Below are positions 37,794-46,649 of a DNA stretch of 64,000 nucleotides, in pieces. The notes under the pieces are model-generated. The model searched no databases. It was not told where the DNA came from and saw only the letters and a program-made list of their open reading frames with translations. Position 1 is the stretch's first letter; each line of letters opens with the position of its first letter. Both the position numbers and the translations under genes were made by a program. This DNA comes from Streptomyces resistomycificus (GTDB taxonomy: Bacteria; Actinomycetota; Actinomycetes; Streptomycetales; Streptomycetaceae), in contig NZ_KQ948989.1 of NCBI RefSeq assembly GCF_001514265.1, positions 682,001-746,000 on the forward strand, given 5' to 3'.

Positions 37794-38194
37794 GGTCGCG
37801 CCGCCCCTCTCGTCGTCCCGGTACCACCGTACCGATCATGCCTCGGACGGCCGGGTCGACAGCAGAAAGGGGAGTCACTGCCGTGACCGCTGACCACTGA
37901 CCGCTGGCCGCTGCCCACTGACCGCCCGGCCCTCCGGTCCTCGCCGTTTCGGCAGGGTGAAACCACCGGCGACCTCGGTGGTGAGGCAGTGGACCGCCGG
38001 CTCCGGCCTGCTGCCGCGCTTCGTCGGCCGTCAGGAGTGCCGCCCTGGTGGCGTTCGCCCCGGTCTGAGTCACGTGGCCGGGAAAGACTGTCCCAGTCCA
38101 CAATGGAAGTGGTGAACATGTGCGACGCGGCGTCCACCTCCGCACGCCCAGCGTCGAATCGTCGAACGACACGACACCAGACCAGGAGGGCCCC
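37794..38194. other. 401-bp gene-free stretch with an inverted repeat and simple repeats
   Basis: Contains CGGTAC-CACC-GTACCG (37819-37834) beside the MarR start and a degenerate run of TGACCGC/TGACCAC units at about 37884-37925. The remainder shows no gene with a ribosome site, and no promoter I could name for the small gene at 38195. Confidence 0.5.
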
Positions 38195-38491
38195 ATGTAC
38201 GTCGTGGTCCAGCACAAGATCTTGAACCCGGAGACAGCGTTTCCCCGTGGCCAGGCCCTGATTGACGGCATCGGAGCGCCCGACGGCACCCGGGTGCTGC
38301 AGTTCTACCCCCATGTCGACGGGTCCGTCGTGACGTGCCTCTGGGAGACGACGTCCATTGAGGACGTCCAGCGCTTCGCCGACGCGACTCTCGGGGACTC
38401 GAGTGTCAACATCTGCTACGAGGTCGACTCGGAGAACGCGTTCGCCGACCGTCCAGTCGGCCTGAGGCCGTCGTCGGCTCCAGCCGCCTGA
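38195..38491 (+). CDS. Small conserved-type protein, likely ferredoxin-like/dimeric barrel fold (98 aa)
   Basis: Begins MYVVVQHKILNPETAFPRG and runs through VLQFYPHVDGSVVTCLWET, a pattern of small actinobacterial proteins with an alternating beta-alpha layout similar to dimeric alpha/beta barrels. No catalytic residue can be named. The ATG has CAGGAGG 6 nt upstream. It stands alone, convergent with the membrane protein at 38597. Confidence 0.82.
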   Translation: MYVVVQHKILNPETAFPRGQALIDGIGAPDGTRVLQFYPHVDGSVVTCLWETTSIEDVQRFADATLGDSSVNICYEVDSENAFADRPVGLRPSSAPAA

Positions 38492-38596
38492 GATGAGAGA
38501 TCCGAGGAGCCAGTGTTCGTGGGAGGTCAGTGAGCGCATGACGGAACTCGGACCAATCTGGAGGCAGGTCACTCTCCGCGCCCGGGCGCGTCACTT

Positions 38597-39061
38597 TCAG
38601 TCGGCGGTGAGTTCGGAGCGCATGGCGGCGCGAAGGGCCTGGAGGGCCTGGGTGAGGGCGGCCTGGCTCGCCGGCCACCCCGGATCCGTGGCGACGTCGG
38701 GCTCGTCGAAGAGGTCCCGCAGGTCCCGGACTCGCATGAACGCCTGGTCCGCCAAGGCGCCGAGGTGCTCGGGAGCGATGATCAGCATCTGGTAGCGGAG
38801 GTGGTAGGCGTTGGTGGACCCGAGGATCCCGCCCGCCTGTTCGATGCGATCCTCCCTGGTCAGGCCGGTGCTCCGCCTCAGGTCCCGGAGGCGGTGCGTG
38901 GTGAGCGAGAGCGCCCCGAGGTATTCGGCGTACAGCTGCTGTTTGACCGCGCGCTCACGGGCCGAGTTCTCCCGATGCCACCGCGACCGTTCGGCCAGCA
39001 AGGTCGTGCTCACGCCCAGAACGGCGCCCAGTACCGTGCCCGCGAGGGTCCCCCAGTCCAC
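38597..39061 (-). CDS. Small membrane-anchored protein of unknown function
   Basis: 154 aa from the GTG at 39061. One N-terminal transmembrane helix (LAGTVLGAVLGVSTTLLAER) followed by a basic, helical cytoplasmic region (SRWHRENSARERAVKQQLYA) with no known motif. The start is uncertain: no good ribosome site is seen, and a longer frame to ATG 39184 is open. The protein pattern (coiled-helix after one TM) recurs in Streptomyces, but I assign no role. Confidence 0.7.
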   Translation of the reverse strand: MDWGTLAGTVLGAVLGVSTTLLAERSRWHRENSARERAVKQQLYAEYLGALSLTTHRLRDLRRSTGLTREDRIEQAGGILGSTNAYHLRYQMLIIAPEHLGALADQAFMRVRDLRDLFDEPDVATDPGWPASQAALTQALQALRAAMRSELTAD

Positions 39062-39340
39062 GGGTTCGATGGTAGGGGCGCCTCGGCGTCGGTCACAGAG
39101 GGCGTCACGACGCTGTCGCGCCGTCCTGAGGCCGTGTTCTCCCGCTGATCGACGTGCCGGACCGCCCGTCCTGGGGGTCGTCATGCACGGATCCTGGGCG
39201 GGATCGACGCTCCGTACGCGTGAGAAGCCCAGGGTGGGGGACTTGATGGGCAAGCCGGGGTCGGCGGCGTTCCCCTGGGGGCCGGCCAGGCCAGGCTCCT
39301 CTGGTTCAGCCCACGAGCTGGAGGAGCCGCGCGCGTCGGG

Positions 39341-40030
39341 TCAGGACAGGCTGCCTCGTTCACAGACCCGGCGGGCGACCTCGCGCAGTTTGATGTTGTT
39401 CTCCTGCGCGAAGCGGCGTAGCACGTCGAAAGCCTCCTTCTCGCTGAGGTGGTGGCTGCCCATGAGGATGCCCATGGCCTCCCCGATGACGTGCCGGGTG
39501 GCGACGGCGTGCTCCATCTGCGCATGGGTGCGGGCGCTGGAGAAGGCGACCGCCGCATGGGAGGCCAGCAGCCACCCGGCCAGCTCGCTGGCCTCGGTGA
39601 AGGCACCGGCCCGGCGGGAGTAGAGGTTGAGCGCGCCGAACTGCTCGTCCTCGGTGAACAGCAGGAACCCCATCATGCTGCCCACGCCGAGCGCGTGGGC
39701 CTGGGGCGCGTAGGCGGGCCATCGTGGCTGCTCGTCGGTGAAGTCCGCGATACGGAAGACCCGCTCGCCCTCCCGTTTGCGCGCGGCATCGAAGCAGGGG
39801 CCCTCGCCCAGCCGCTCCTGCAGACGGTCACTGTCGATGACCAGTTGGTCGCTGGGGGCGAGTGATTCGGCCTTGCTGCCGTGCAGCACCAGAATGCCGG
39901 CCGCGTCGCAGCCTTCCACCAGTTCGGTGGCCGAGCCGGTGATCCGATCCAGCGTGGAGCTCACGGATTCCTGCGCCAGCAGATCGCGCGCCATCGACGC
40001 CATCTGCTGCGCGAACCGACCCCAGTCCAT
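39341..40030 (-). CDS. GAF-ANTAR domain regulator (RNA-binding antiterminator type)
   Basis: 229 aa. Residues ~25-160 form a GAF sensor (LVEGCDAAGILVLHG, GEGPCFDAAR, FLLFTEDEQFGALNLYS). Residues ~172-225 are an ANTAR RNA-binding three-helix domain (ATRHVIGEAMGILMG, LSEKEAFDVLRRFAQE, NIKLREVARRVCE). Such proteins bind tandem hairpins in nascent transcripts to prevent termination in response to a signal. GGAGGACAC precedes the ATG. Monocistronic by layout; targets unknown. Confidence 0.94.
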   Translation of the reverse strand: MDWGRFAQQMASMARDLLAQESVSSTLDRITGSATELVEGCDAAGILVLHGSKAESLAPSDQLVIDSDRLQERLGEGPCFDAARKREGERVFRIADFTDEQPRWPAYAPQAHALGVGSMMGFLLFTEDEQFGALNLYSRRAGAFTEASELAGWLLASHAAVAFSSARTHAQMEHAVATRHVIGEAMGILMGSHHLSEKEAFDVLRRFAQENNIKLREVARRVCERGSLS

Positions 40031-40150
40031 GTGTCCTCCGCGTCTCGCTCCTTCTGGGTGAGCCTTCGGCCCAGCCTTTCATGCACATCTCACCGCAGCG
40101 CCGACAACTACGCCCCCACCGTGGCGCTTCGCCATGGCCGTGGCGAGGTG

Positions 40151-42409
40151 TCACTCCGGCGGGCGGCCTGAATGCCCGCCCCGCCCGGTCGCGGAACGGG
40201 CAGTTCCGCCGGCCGCCGTGACGCCCGCCGTCCCGCCCGTCGCCTCAGCCGCCGTGTCGGCGCTCGTACGGGTCAGGGCGGTCTCGGCGCGGGAGAGCCG
40301 GGCGGTGAGGCTCGTCAGCCACGCCTCGAGGTCGACCAGCGTCGGCAGCGGGGCCGGCGGCGGTGGGGGCGGGCGCGCGGTTTCCGGCCGCGTCGCGTCC
40401 GGCGGCGGGTCCCCGCCGCACAGCGCGGCCAGCCGCTCGACGGTCGCGACCGCCGCCCGGCCATCGACGCGTGCCTGCTCCACGGCTGCGGGCGGCATGG
40501 CGGTCGCGGGCAGGTCGAAGCGGGGCAGCCAGTGGGCACCGAGCAGGATCTGGTGGGCCGCGATCAGCACGCCGTGCCAGTCGGCGCCGGCGGGGGCGCC
40601 GCCGACCGGTTCGCTGCGGAACTGGGCGTAGGCGGACTCGGCCAGGCGTAGCCGGTGCAGGGCGCGGAGCGTCGACGGGGGCGGCACGGAGCCCGGCGGC
40701 GCGGCCGTCAGGGCGGCGACGGTGTCCCTGATCAGCGGCGCGCACTCGCGCAGCAGCCCCGCCATGGTCCTGCGCACCTCCCGGCGGGCACCGGCCGGCC
40801 AGGCGAGCATCGCGCACAGCAGACCGATGGCGCTGCCGGTCACCACGTCCAGGATCCGTGCCTCGGCCAGCCGCCAGGACGCCGGGGCGATCTGGGAGAA
40901 CGCGGTGGCCACCACCAGCGTGAACAGGCCCTGTGCCCAGGCGATGCCGAGCAGCGGCCCGAGCGCGAAGGCGAGCAGCATGCCCGGTGCGAGGAGCACG
41001 GCGTAGGCGTCGGTGTGCTGTCCGACAGCGATGAGCAGGACACCCGCCGCGACGGCACCCACGAGATTCCCGGCCACCGCCTCGCGCATGGCCGCCCACG
41101 TCTGACCGAAAGTGGTCCTGCTCAGCGTCAGCACCGCCAGCAGCACCCAGAACCCGTGGGTCAGGTCGAGCGTGCCGGCGACCAGCCGTGCCGCGCCGAG
41201 GGCCAGCGCGATCCGGACGGCGTTGTGGAACAGCACGGACCGGAGCGTCAGGTTGCCGACGATCCGGCGCAGCCACAGCCGGGACGTGGGCGCCTCCGTG
41301 TACCAGAACAGCTCCCGCGGCTCGATCGGCCGGGTGCGCCGACCGTCGAGGCCGACCCGTACGGAGATCTCCAGGACACGTACCGACTCGGCGACCGCCA
41401 GCAGCGCCGCCTGCCGACGCAGCACCGACAGGGACGCCCGCCCCGGAACGGCGGGTTCCGCCGCCTGTCGCACGCGCATCGCCTGGAAGGCGCCGATCGC
41501 CTCGTCCATGTGCGCGGGGGCCGGGGCGCCCCGCCCCGCTCGCAGCGCCGCGGCACTCTCGTCGCACCGGAGCACCACCCGCGGCAGCAGCCACTCGGCT
41601 GCCGCGTCGGAACACCGGCCGTCCTTCACGTCCCCCCGGCCCCCGCCCTTGACGTCCCCCCGACCCCCGCCCTGGACCAGGTCGCGCAGTCGTCCCGTCT
41701 CGGTCAGATGGGCCAGCTGTTCGAGCAGTCGCCGGACCGCGGAACCCGCCTGGGCGAGACCGCGGACGGCGCGGCCCGGGCCCGCGGGGCGTTCCGCGGG
41801 CGGGATCTGTGACAGGCGCAGCCGCGCGCCCGCGGCGCGCAGGAACCCGGGGGAGGGGCTGGTGCGGCCGGCCAGGGTGTCCCCGGCGATCGCCACGGCT
41901 CTCGCGAGGCTCCACCGGTACGTCTCGCCCGCGGGCTGCGGCAGGACGAACCACTCGCACAGCGCCAGCAGCACCACGCCCACGGCGAGCCCGGTCAGCC
42001 GCAGCCCCAGGGTCCGCGGTTCGTACGGCGGGAAGCAGGCCAGGATGTAGAAGAGCTGGAGTCCCGGCGCCGCTCCGGCCGGCCGCGGTCCGGCGACGGC
42101 CGCGAAGGCGAGGAGGAAGCCGACGACGAGCATCCCGAGCACCGCCGCCCAGGTCCGCACCGCCAGCACGGTCCCGAGCGCCACCAGGACCAGGCCCACC
42201 GGCAGCGCCTTCAGCATCACCGCGGCCCTTTGCCGCCCCGAGCCCGGGATCGAGGAGAGCAGCCCGAGGGCGATGGGCGCGAACAGCGAGTACAACGCGG
42301 GCACCGGTTCGTCGAGGCCGTACCGGAAGGCGTAGAAGCCCGCGGACGCGGCCAGCGTCACCCGCGCCGACCGGTGCAGGACCGCGGCCCGCTCGGCCCC
42401 GCTCCTCAC
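40151..42409 (-). CDS. FUSC-family (aromatic acid exporter-like) membrane protein, 752 aa
   Basis: Two sets of about six hydrophobic helices (residues ~15-165 and ~395-530) separated by a soluble region, as in FUSC/YccS/AaeB-type efflux proteins. The second block includes LTHGFWVLLAVLTLSRTTFGQ, a family hallmark. It probably exports hydrophobic or aromatic acids. The middle region has a duplicated GGGRGDVK octapeptide from a 24-bp tandem repeat at 41625-41672. The C-terminal ~100 residues are Pro/Ala/Thr-rich and low-complexity. The GTG start overlaps the stop of a 63-aa frame upstream (GTGA). Confidence 0.9.
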   Translation of the reverse strand: MRSGAERAAVLHRSARVTLAASAGFYAFRYGLDEPVPALYSLFAPIALGLLSSIPGSGRQRAAVMLKALPVGLVLVALGTVLAVRTWAAVLGMLVVGFLLAFAAVAGPRPAGAAPGLQLFYILACFPPYEPRTLGLRLTGLAVGVVLLALCEWFVLPQPAGETYRWSLARAVAIAGDTLAGRTSPSPGFLRAAGARLRLSQIPPAERPAGPGRAVRGLAQAGSAVRRLLEQLAHLTETGRLRDLVQGGGRGDVKGGGRGDVKDGRCSDAAAEWLLPRVVLRCDESAAALRAGRGAPAPAHMDEAIGAFQAMRVRQAAEPAVPGRASLSVLRRQAALLAVAESVRVLEISVRVGLDGRRTRPIEPRELFWYTEAPTSRLWLRRIVGNLTLRSVLFHNAVRIALALGAARLVAGTLDLTHGFWVLLAVLTLSRTTFGQTWAAMREAVAGNLVGAVAAGVLLIAVGQHTDAYAVLLAPGMLLAFALGPLLGIAWAQGLFTLVVATAFSQIAPASWRLAEARILDVVTGSAIGLLCAMLAWPAGARREVRRTMAGLLRECAPLIRDTVAALTAAPPGSVPPPSTLRALHRLRLAESAYAQFRSEPVGGAPAGADWHGVLIAAHQILLGAHWLPRFDLPATAMPPAAVEQARVDGRAAVATVERLAALCGGDPPPDATRPETARPPPPPPAPLPTLVDLEAWLTSLTARLSRAETALTRTSADTAAEATGGTAGVTAAGGTARSATGRGGHSGRPPE

Positions 42410-42597
42410 GGCGGACTCCCGCCGCGCGTCGCGCGCGAGCCGAGCGGAAAAACCCCGCCCAGGACCACGAGCCGGTGGCGTACGGCCGCGACGCGAGGGG
42501 AAGCCGCCAGGATCAGCGCCCGCTGGACGCGGGACAGGGCAAGGGCGACCGCGACCAAGGCCCCCGTCCGCGCGGCCGGCGAAGACTCAGCGCGCAT
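42406..42597 (-). CDS. Possible small protein translationally coupled to the FUSC gene (63 aa)
   Basis: Frame starting at ATG 42597 with GAGAGGAA about 8 nt upstream and ending in TGA that overlaps the FUSC GTG. Composition is Ala/Arg/Val with a mildly hydrophobic stretch (TGALVAVALALS). No homologue recalled. It may be a leader ORF or an unused frame; kept because ribosome site and stop/start overlap agree. Confidence 0.4.
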   Translation of the reverse strand: MRAESSPAARTGALVAVALALSRVQRALILAASPRVAAVRHRLVVLGGVFPLGSRATRGGSPP

Positions 42598-42663
42598 GAG
42601 CACGTTCCTCTCGGGCCGACGCCGCCGAGGTGTCGTGGGGTCCGGTAGGGCGCCCCGCCACCC

Positions 42664-43743
42664 CTATTGTCGGCCGCCCCCGTAGGCACCGCAGCTCGGC
42701 CGTTCCGGCCTCGGCGGGTCCCCCGCCCGACCCGCTCGGGGGTCGACGTGGATCTTGGGACCGGGGCCGGCGCCGGCCGGGCGTGCGCCCGCGAGTACCG
42801 GGCCGACCTCGTCGAGGCCCACGGTGGCGGCGACCAGCGGTCTGGGGTCCACCGAGCCGTCGGCGTAGGCCCGGATGGTGGCGTCGAGACCGGGGGAGGC
42901 GGAGAGGACCCCCACGGCGGTGACGTCCTTGAGGGCGAGCGCGCGGGTGTCGATCCCGCTGGGTGCGCCGGCCAGCCCGATGTACACGACGCGACCGCCG
43001 GGCTCGACCAACTCCAGGGCCCGGCGCGGCAGATGGACGGCGTTCGAGGCGTCGACGACTGCGTCGAAGGGCAGGTCCGGCACGGAGTCCTCCGCCCACG
43101 CGTGCTCGAAGCCCAGGCTGTGGGCGAAGGCGGGGGAGTCGCCGGAGCGACCCATCAGGTGGACTTCCGCCCCGGCGGCGCGGAGGAACATCGCGACCAG
43201 CAGACCGATGGTCCCGGGCCCCAGGACCAGGGTGCGCTCGCCCGGGCGCGGCGCCGCTGCCCGGGCGGCGCGCAGGGCGTTGCCGCCCGGCTCCACGAGG
43301 GCACCGAGCACCGGGTCGACGGAGTCCGGCAGGACGTGCAACGAGGAGGCGGGTACGGCCAGTTGCTCGGCCAGGGCGCCGGGCTGGGCCCCGCGGATGC
43401 CGACCTCCCGCCGGCTGTCGCACACATGCCCACGCTCCCGGAGACAGCGGCGGCAGGTGCCGCAGCCGAGCATCGTGTCGCCCATGACGCGGCGGCCGGT
43501 CCAGAGGGGGTCGACGCCCGCGCCGACCGCCGCCACACGGCCCGCCCATTCGTGGCCCGGCCGCATGGGGTAGGAGGAGTGTCCCTGGTGGAGGTAGGCC
43601 ATCTCGCCGGTGAAGAACTCCATGTCGGTGCCGCACACTCCGACGCGCTCGACGTCGACGACGACTTCCCCCGGCGCCGCCACGGGTGCGGGCACCTCTT
43701 CGACCGCGTACCGGCCCGGGGCGGTCAGGACGAACGCGCGCAT
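42664..43743 (-). CDS. Zinc-dependent sugar/polyol-type dehydrogenase (MDR superfamily), 359 aa
   Basis: Catalytic-zinc site GVCGTDMEFFTGEM and GHEWAGRVAAVG, structural-zinc Cys cluster (CGTCRRCLRERGHVC), nucleotide-binding TLVLGPGTIGLLVAMFL. The insertion MEFFTGEMAYLHQGHSSYP occurs in sugar/threonine-type dehydrogenases. The C-terminal 25 residues are low-complexity. It is divergent from an IlvD/Edd dehydratase 277 bp away, so the pair could oxidise an aldose to its acid and then dehydrate the acid. The ribosome site is weak; the start ATG 43743 is fixed by homology. Confidence 0.9.
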   Translation of the reverse strand: MRAFVLTAPGRYAVEEVPAPVAAPGEVVVDVERVGVCGTDMEFFTGEMAYLHQGHSSYPMRPGHEWAGRVAAVGAGVDPLWTGRRVMGDTMLGCGTCRRCLRERGHVCDSRREVGIRGAQPGALAEQLAVPASSLHVLPDSVDPVLGALVEPGGNALRAARAAAPRPGERTLVLGPGTIGLLVAMFLRAAGAEVHLMGRSGDSPAFAHSLGFEHAWAEDSVPDLPFDAVVDASNAVHLPRRALELVEPGGRVVYIGLAGAPSGIDTRALALKDVTAVGVLSASPGLDATIRAYADGSVDPRPLVAATVGLDEVGPVLAGARPAGAGPGPKIHVDPRAGRAGDPPRPERPSCGAYGGGRQ

Positions 43744-43980
43744 CGGGGGACGCTCACCGTGGTGGTTCGGGAGGTCCGTTCTCGTCGGCGCGACAGCCCC
43801 AGTGGCCCCAGGAGGAGACGGATCTCGTCGAGCACGTCGGCCGGCGTTTCCGGGGGCGTCCTGTGGTGGACCGGTGCGCTGACGTTCAGCGCGCCGGAGG
43901 GCGTTGTCGGCGCCACCCGGGCCACACTCGCCGGGGTCTGTCGCCCCGTCGTACGTCTGCGTAGGCTTCATCGCGTTCCG

Positions 43981-44006
43981 AACAGTAGACCGCCGTACCG
44001 ACTGTT
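43981..44006. promoter_or_regulatory. Dyad AACAGT-N14-ACTGTT upstream of the dehydratase
   Basis: Perfect 6-bp arms with a 14-bp centre, ending 14 bp before the GTG start and directly next to its GGAAGGAG ribosome site. A repressor bound here would block the dehydratase, possibly together with the divergent dehydrogenase. GntR or IclR type regulators are candidates; an IclR gene lies at 49524. Confidence 0.45.
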
Positions 44007-44020
44007 GGAAGGAGCCCTGG

Positions 44021-45733
44021 GTGACGCTCCGCAGCGCGCGGTGGTACGACGGCCAGGACCGCAACGCCTACATCCACCGGGCGTGGATGCGACGGGGCGT
44101 GCCGGGCGACGCCTTCGCCGGTCGGCCGCAGATCGCCATCGCCAACACCGCTTCGGACCTGACCCCTTGCAACGCGCATCTCGACGAGGTGTCGGCCTCG
44201 GTGCGCAACGGCGTCTACGAGGCGGGAGGCATCCCACTGGACCTGCCCGTGGTGTCGCTGGGCGAGACGCAGGTGCGGCCCACGGCCATGCTCTGGCGGA
44301 ACATGGCGGCGATGGCCACCGAGGAGATGCTGCGGGCCAACCCCATCGACGGTGTCGTCCTGTTGGGCGGCTGCGACAAGACGATCCCGTCGCTGCTGAT
44401 GGCCGCCGCCTCGGTGGACCTGCCCGCCGTCGTCGTGCCCGGTGGCCCGATGCTGACCGGGACGTTCCGCGGCACCCCGCTCGGCTGTGGGACCGACGTG
44501 TGGCGGCTGTCGGAGGAGGTCCGGGCCGGCACGCTCTCGCAGGAGCAGTTCGTCCGCTCCGAGTCGGCGATGATCCGCAGCCGCGGGCACTGCAACACCA
44601 TGGGGACCGCCTCGACGATGGCGATCGTGGCCGAGGCCCTGGGCACGGTCGTCCCCGGCACGGCCGGGACCCCCGCGCCCGACAGCCGGCTGCTGGAGGC
44701 CGCGCACCACACCGGGCGGCTGGCGGTGGACATGGTCGCCGCCGACCGGCGCCCGGGCACGTTCCTCACCAAGGCCTCCTTCCACAACGCGATCGTGGCG
44801 CTGGCCGCCGTCGGCGGGTCGACCAACGCGGTCGTCCACCTCCTGGCCATCGCGGGCCGCCTCGGCATCGATCTCACGCTCGACGACTTCGACCGCATCG
44901 GCTCCCGCGTACCGGTCCTCGTGGACCTCCAGCCGGCCGGCCGCTTCCTCATGGACGACCTCCACCGCGCCGGCGGCCTGCTCGCCGTCCTGCGCGAAGT
45001 GCGCGACCTGCTCGATCCGGACGCCCTCACCGTCAACGGCAAGCCGCTCGTCGACCACCTCGACGAGGCCGCCATCCTGGACGGAGAGGTCATCCGCGCC
45101 CGCGCCGAACCGCTGGTCACCGAGGGCGGCATCGCCGTGCTGCGCGGCAACCTCGCACCCGACGGTGCGCTCGTCAAACCCGCGGCTGCCTCCCCGCACC
45201 TGCTGCGACACCGTGGCCGGGCGGTCGTCTTCGACTCGATCGAGGACTTCCACGCCCGCGTCGACGACCCGGACCTCGACGTGGACGCCGACTCCGTCCT
45301 CGTCCTGCGCGGCTGCGGCCCCAAGGGCTACCCGGGCATGCCCGAGGTGGCGAACATGCCGCTGCCGAAGAAGCTGCTGGAACGGGGAGTCCGCGACATG
45401 GTCCGCGTCTGTGACGGCCGGATGAGCGGCACCGCCTACGGCACGGTCGTGCTGCACGTGGCCCCGGAGGCCGCGGCCGGCGGGCCCCTCGCGCTGGTTC
45501 GGACCGGCGACTTCGTCAGCCTCGACGTCGAAGCCCGCCGGATCGACGTGGACGTGCCCCCGGACCAACTCGCCCGCAGGACCCCTGCCGAGGCCACGGT
45601 CGCGGGCTTCGCCGACCCCCGTCGCGGGTGGGAGAGGCTGTACGTCGACCATGTCCTCCAGGCCGACACCGGCGCTGACCTGGACTTCCTCATCGGCTCC
45701 AGCGGCTCGGAGGTGAGCCGCGAATCCCACTGA
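44021..45733 (+). CDS. IlvD/Edd-family sugar-acid dehydratase
   Basis: 570 aa, iron-sulfur dehydratase. The three cluster cysteines of the family are all present: Cys50 (SDLTPCNAHL), Cys118 (LLGGCDKTIPS) and Cys191 (GHCNTMGTASTM), plus the C-terminal GCGPKGYPGMPE and CDGRMSGTAYG blocks. The pattern fits aldonate dehydratases such as L-arabinonate or D-xylonate dehydratase rather than branched-chain dihydroxyacid dehydratase, though the two are hard to separate by eye. GTG start with GGAAGGAG 6 nt upstream. Divergent from a zinc dehydrogenase; an oxidative pentose route for sugars released by the 52-64 kb locus is possible. Confidence 0.9.
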   Translation: MTLRSARWYDGQDRNAYIHRAWMRRGVPGDAFAGRPQIAIANTASDLTPCNAHLDEVSASVRNGVYEAGGIPLDLPVVSLGETQVRPTAMLWRNMAAMATEEMLRANPIDGVVLLGGCDKTIPSLLMAAASVDLPAVVVPGGPMLTGTFRGTPLGCGTDVWRLSEEVRAGTLSQEQFVRSESAMIRSRGHCNTMGTASTMAIVAEALGTVVPGTAGTPAPDSRLLEAAHHTGRLAVDMVAADRRPGTFLTKASFHNAIVALAAVGGSTNAVVHLLAIAGRLGIDLTLDDFDRIGSRVPVLVDLQPAGRFLMDDLHRAGGLLAVLREVRDLLDPDALTVNGKPLVDHLDEAAILDGEVIRARAEPLVTEGGIAVLRGNLAPDGALVKPAAASPHLLRHRGRAVVFDSIEDFHARVDDPDLDVDADSVLVLRGCGPKGYPGMPEVANMPLPKKLLERGVRDMVRVCDGRMSGTAYGTVVLHVAPEAAAGGPLALVRTGDFVSLDVEARRIDVDVPPDQLARRTPAEATVAGFADPRRGWERLYVDHVLQADTGADLDFLIGSSGSEVSRESH

Positions 45734-45987
45734 ACCCGCCAGGTCCCTCTCCTGACGACCCGTTGGGCAGGGGCCTCGCGGGGAACGGGGGAGGGCGGGC
45801 GAGCCGGTCATCCGTTCTCGCGTCCGACGCATTGTCAGTGGTGTGTTGAACAATGCCGAGAAAGCAAGATCAAGACTGCCCAGCCGGGGTAGGCGATCTT
45901 GCGTCCCCGCCCAGGAAGGCCACCGCCGATGCGCCTCAGCCCCGAACCAGTACAGGACCCCGCCGCCACAGCAGGGGAGGAGTGACG

Positions 45988-46410
45988 ATGCTGCTGCCCT
46001 ACCGCGGCCGGTCCAGCGCCCCGGTCAGCACCACCGGCCACGACATCCTGCGCATCGTCTCCGCCCCCTGCACTCCCGTGTTCCTCACGGTGCACGCGGA
46101 CGGACGCCGCAGATACAGCTACTGGCAGCCGTTCGACCCCGACACCGGCAGGGGGAGCTGCTACGCCGCACTGCCCACCGCCGAGTGCGACGCGCTGCAC
46201 TCCGCGGGACGGATCACCCTCGGCGAGGCCGTCCTCGATCCGGCCAAGTCGACCTACCGCGTCCGACCCGCACGCACGTCGGCCGCACCAGCGCGCACGT
46301 CGGCCCCGCCCGCGCGCACGTCGGCCGAGGCTGCCCGTACGTCGGCCACGCCGGTACGCACGTCGGCCACGCCCGCACGCGCGGCGCGACAGCGCTCTCG
46401 CGTGGCATGA
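45988..46410 (+). CDS. Hypothetical protein with C-terminal ARTSAxP heptad repeats (140 aa)
   Basis: The N-terminal ~85 residues look like a globular, conserved-type domain (GHDILRIVSAPCTPVFLTV, RRYSYWQPFDPDTGRGSCY). From residue ~95 the chain is five 7-residue repeats (ARTSAAP, ARTSAPP, ARTSAEA, ARTSATP, VRTSATP) and a basic tail, which may bind nucleic acid or be unstructured. ATG 45988 follows GGGGAGGAG. No family recognised. Confidence 0.7.
   Translation: MLLPYRGRSSAPVSTTGHDILRIVSAPCTPVFLTVHADGRRRYSYWQPFDPDTGRGSCYAALPTAECDALHSAGRITLGEAVLDPAKSTYRVRPARTSAAPARTSAPPARTSAEAARTSATPVRTSATPARAARQRSRVA
46270..46374 (+). repeat. Five 21-bp tandem repeats inside the coding sequence
   Basis: Units share CG(C/T)ACGTCGGCC at 46273, 46294, 46315, 46336 and 46357, with third-position and N6 variation between them. 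The period is exactly seven codons, so the frame is kept and copy number could vary between strains. Confidence 0.9.
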
Positions 46411-46649
46411 CCGGCAGCGAGGTCCCGGCCGGGCAGCCGGGGCCGCTCGGCATGCGGCCGCACGCCACGGGCCCGCCGCTGCCGAGGTGAGCGCGGGGTC
46501 GAGAATCCCCGGAAAACGGGCTCGGGATGTCGGATGTCCGACCTTCGGCGGACGGTGGCTGGTTCAGGGTGGCTCACGCGGCCGAGAGTGGCGCACGTCA
46601 GCCTCACCCAGTGCCCAGCGCCTCACGGCGCCGCAAGGGAGCATCTCTC

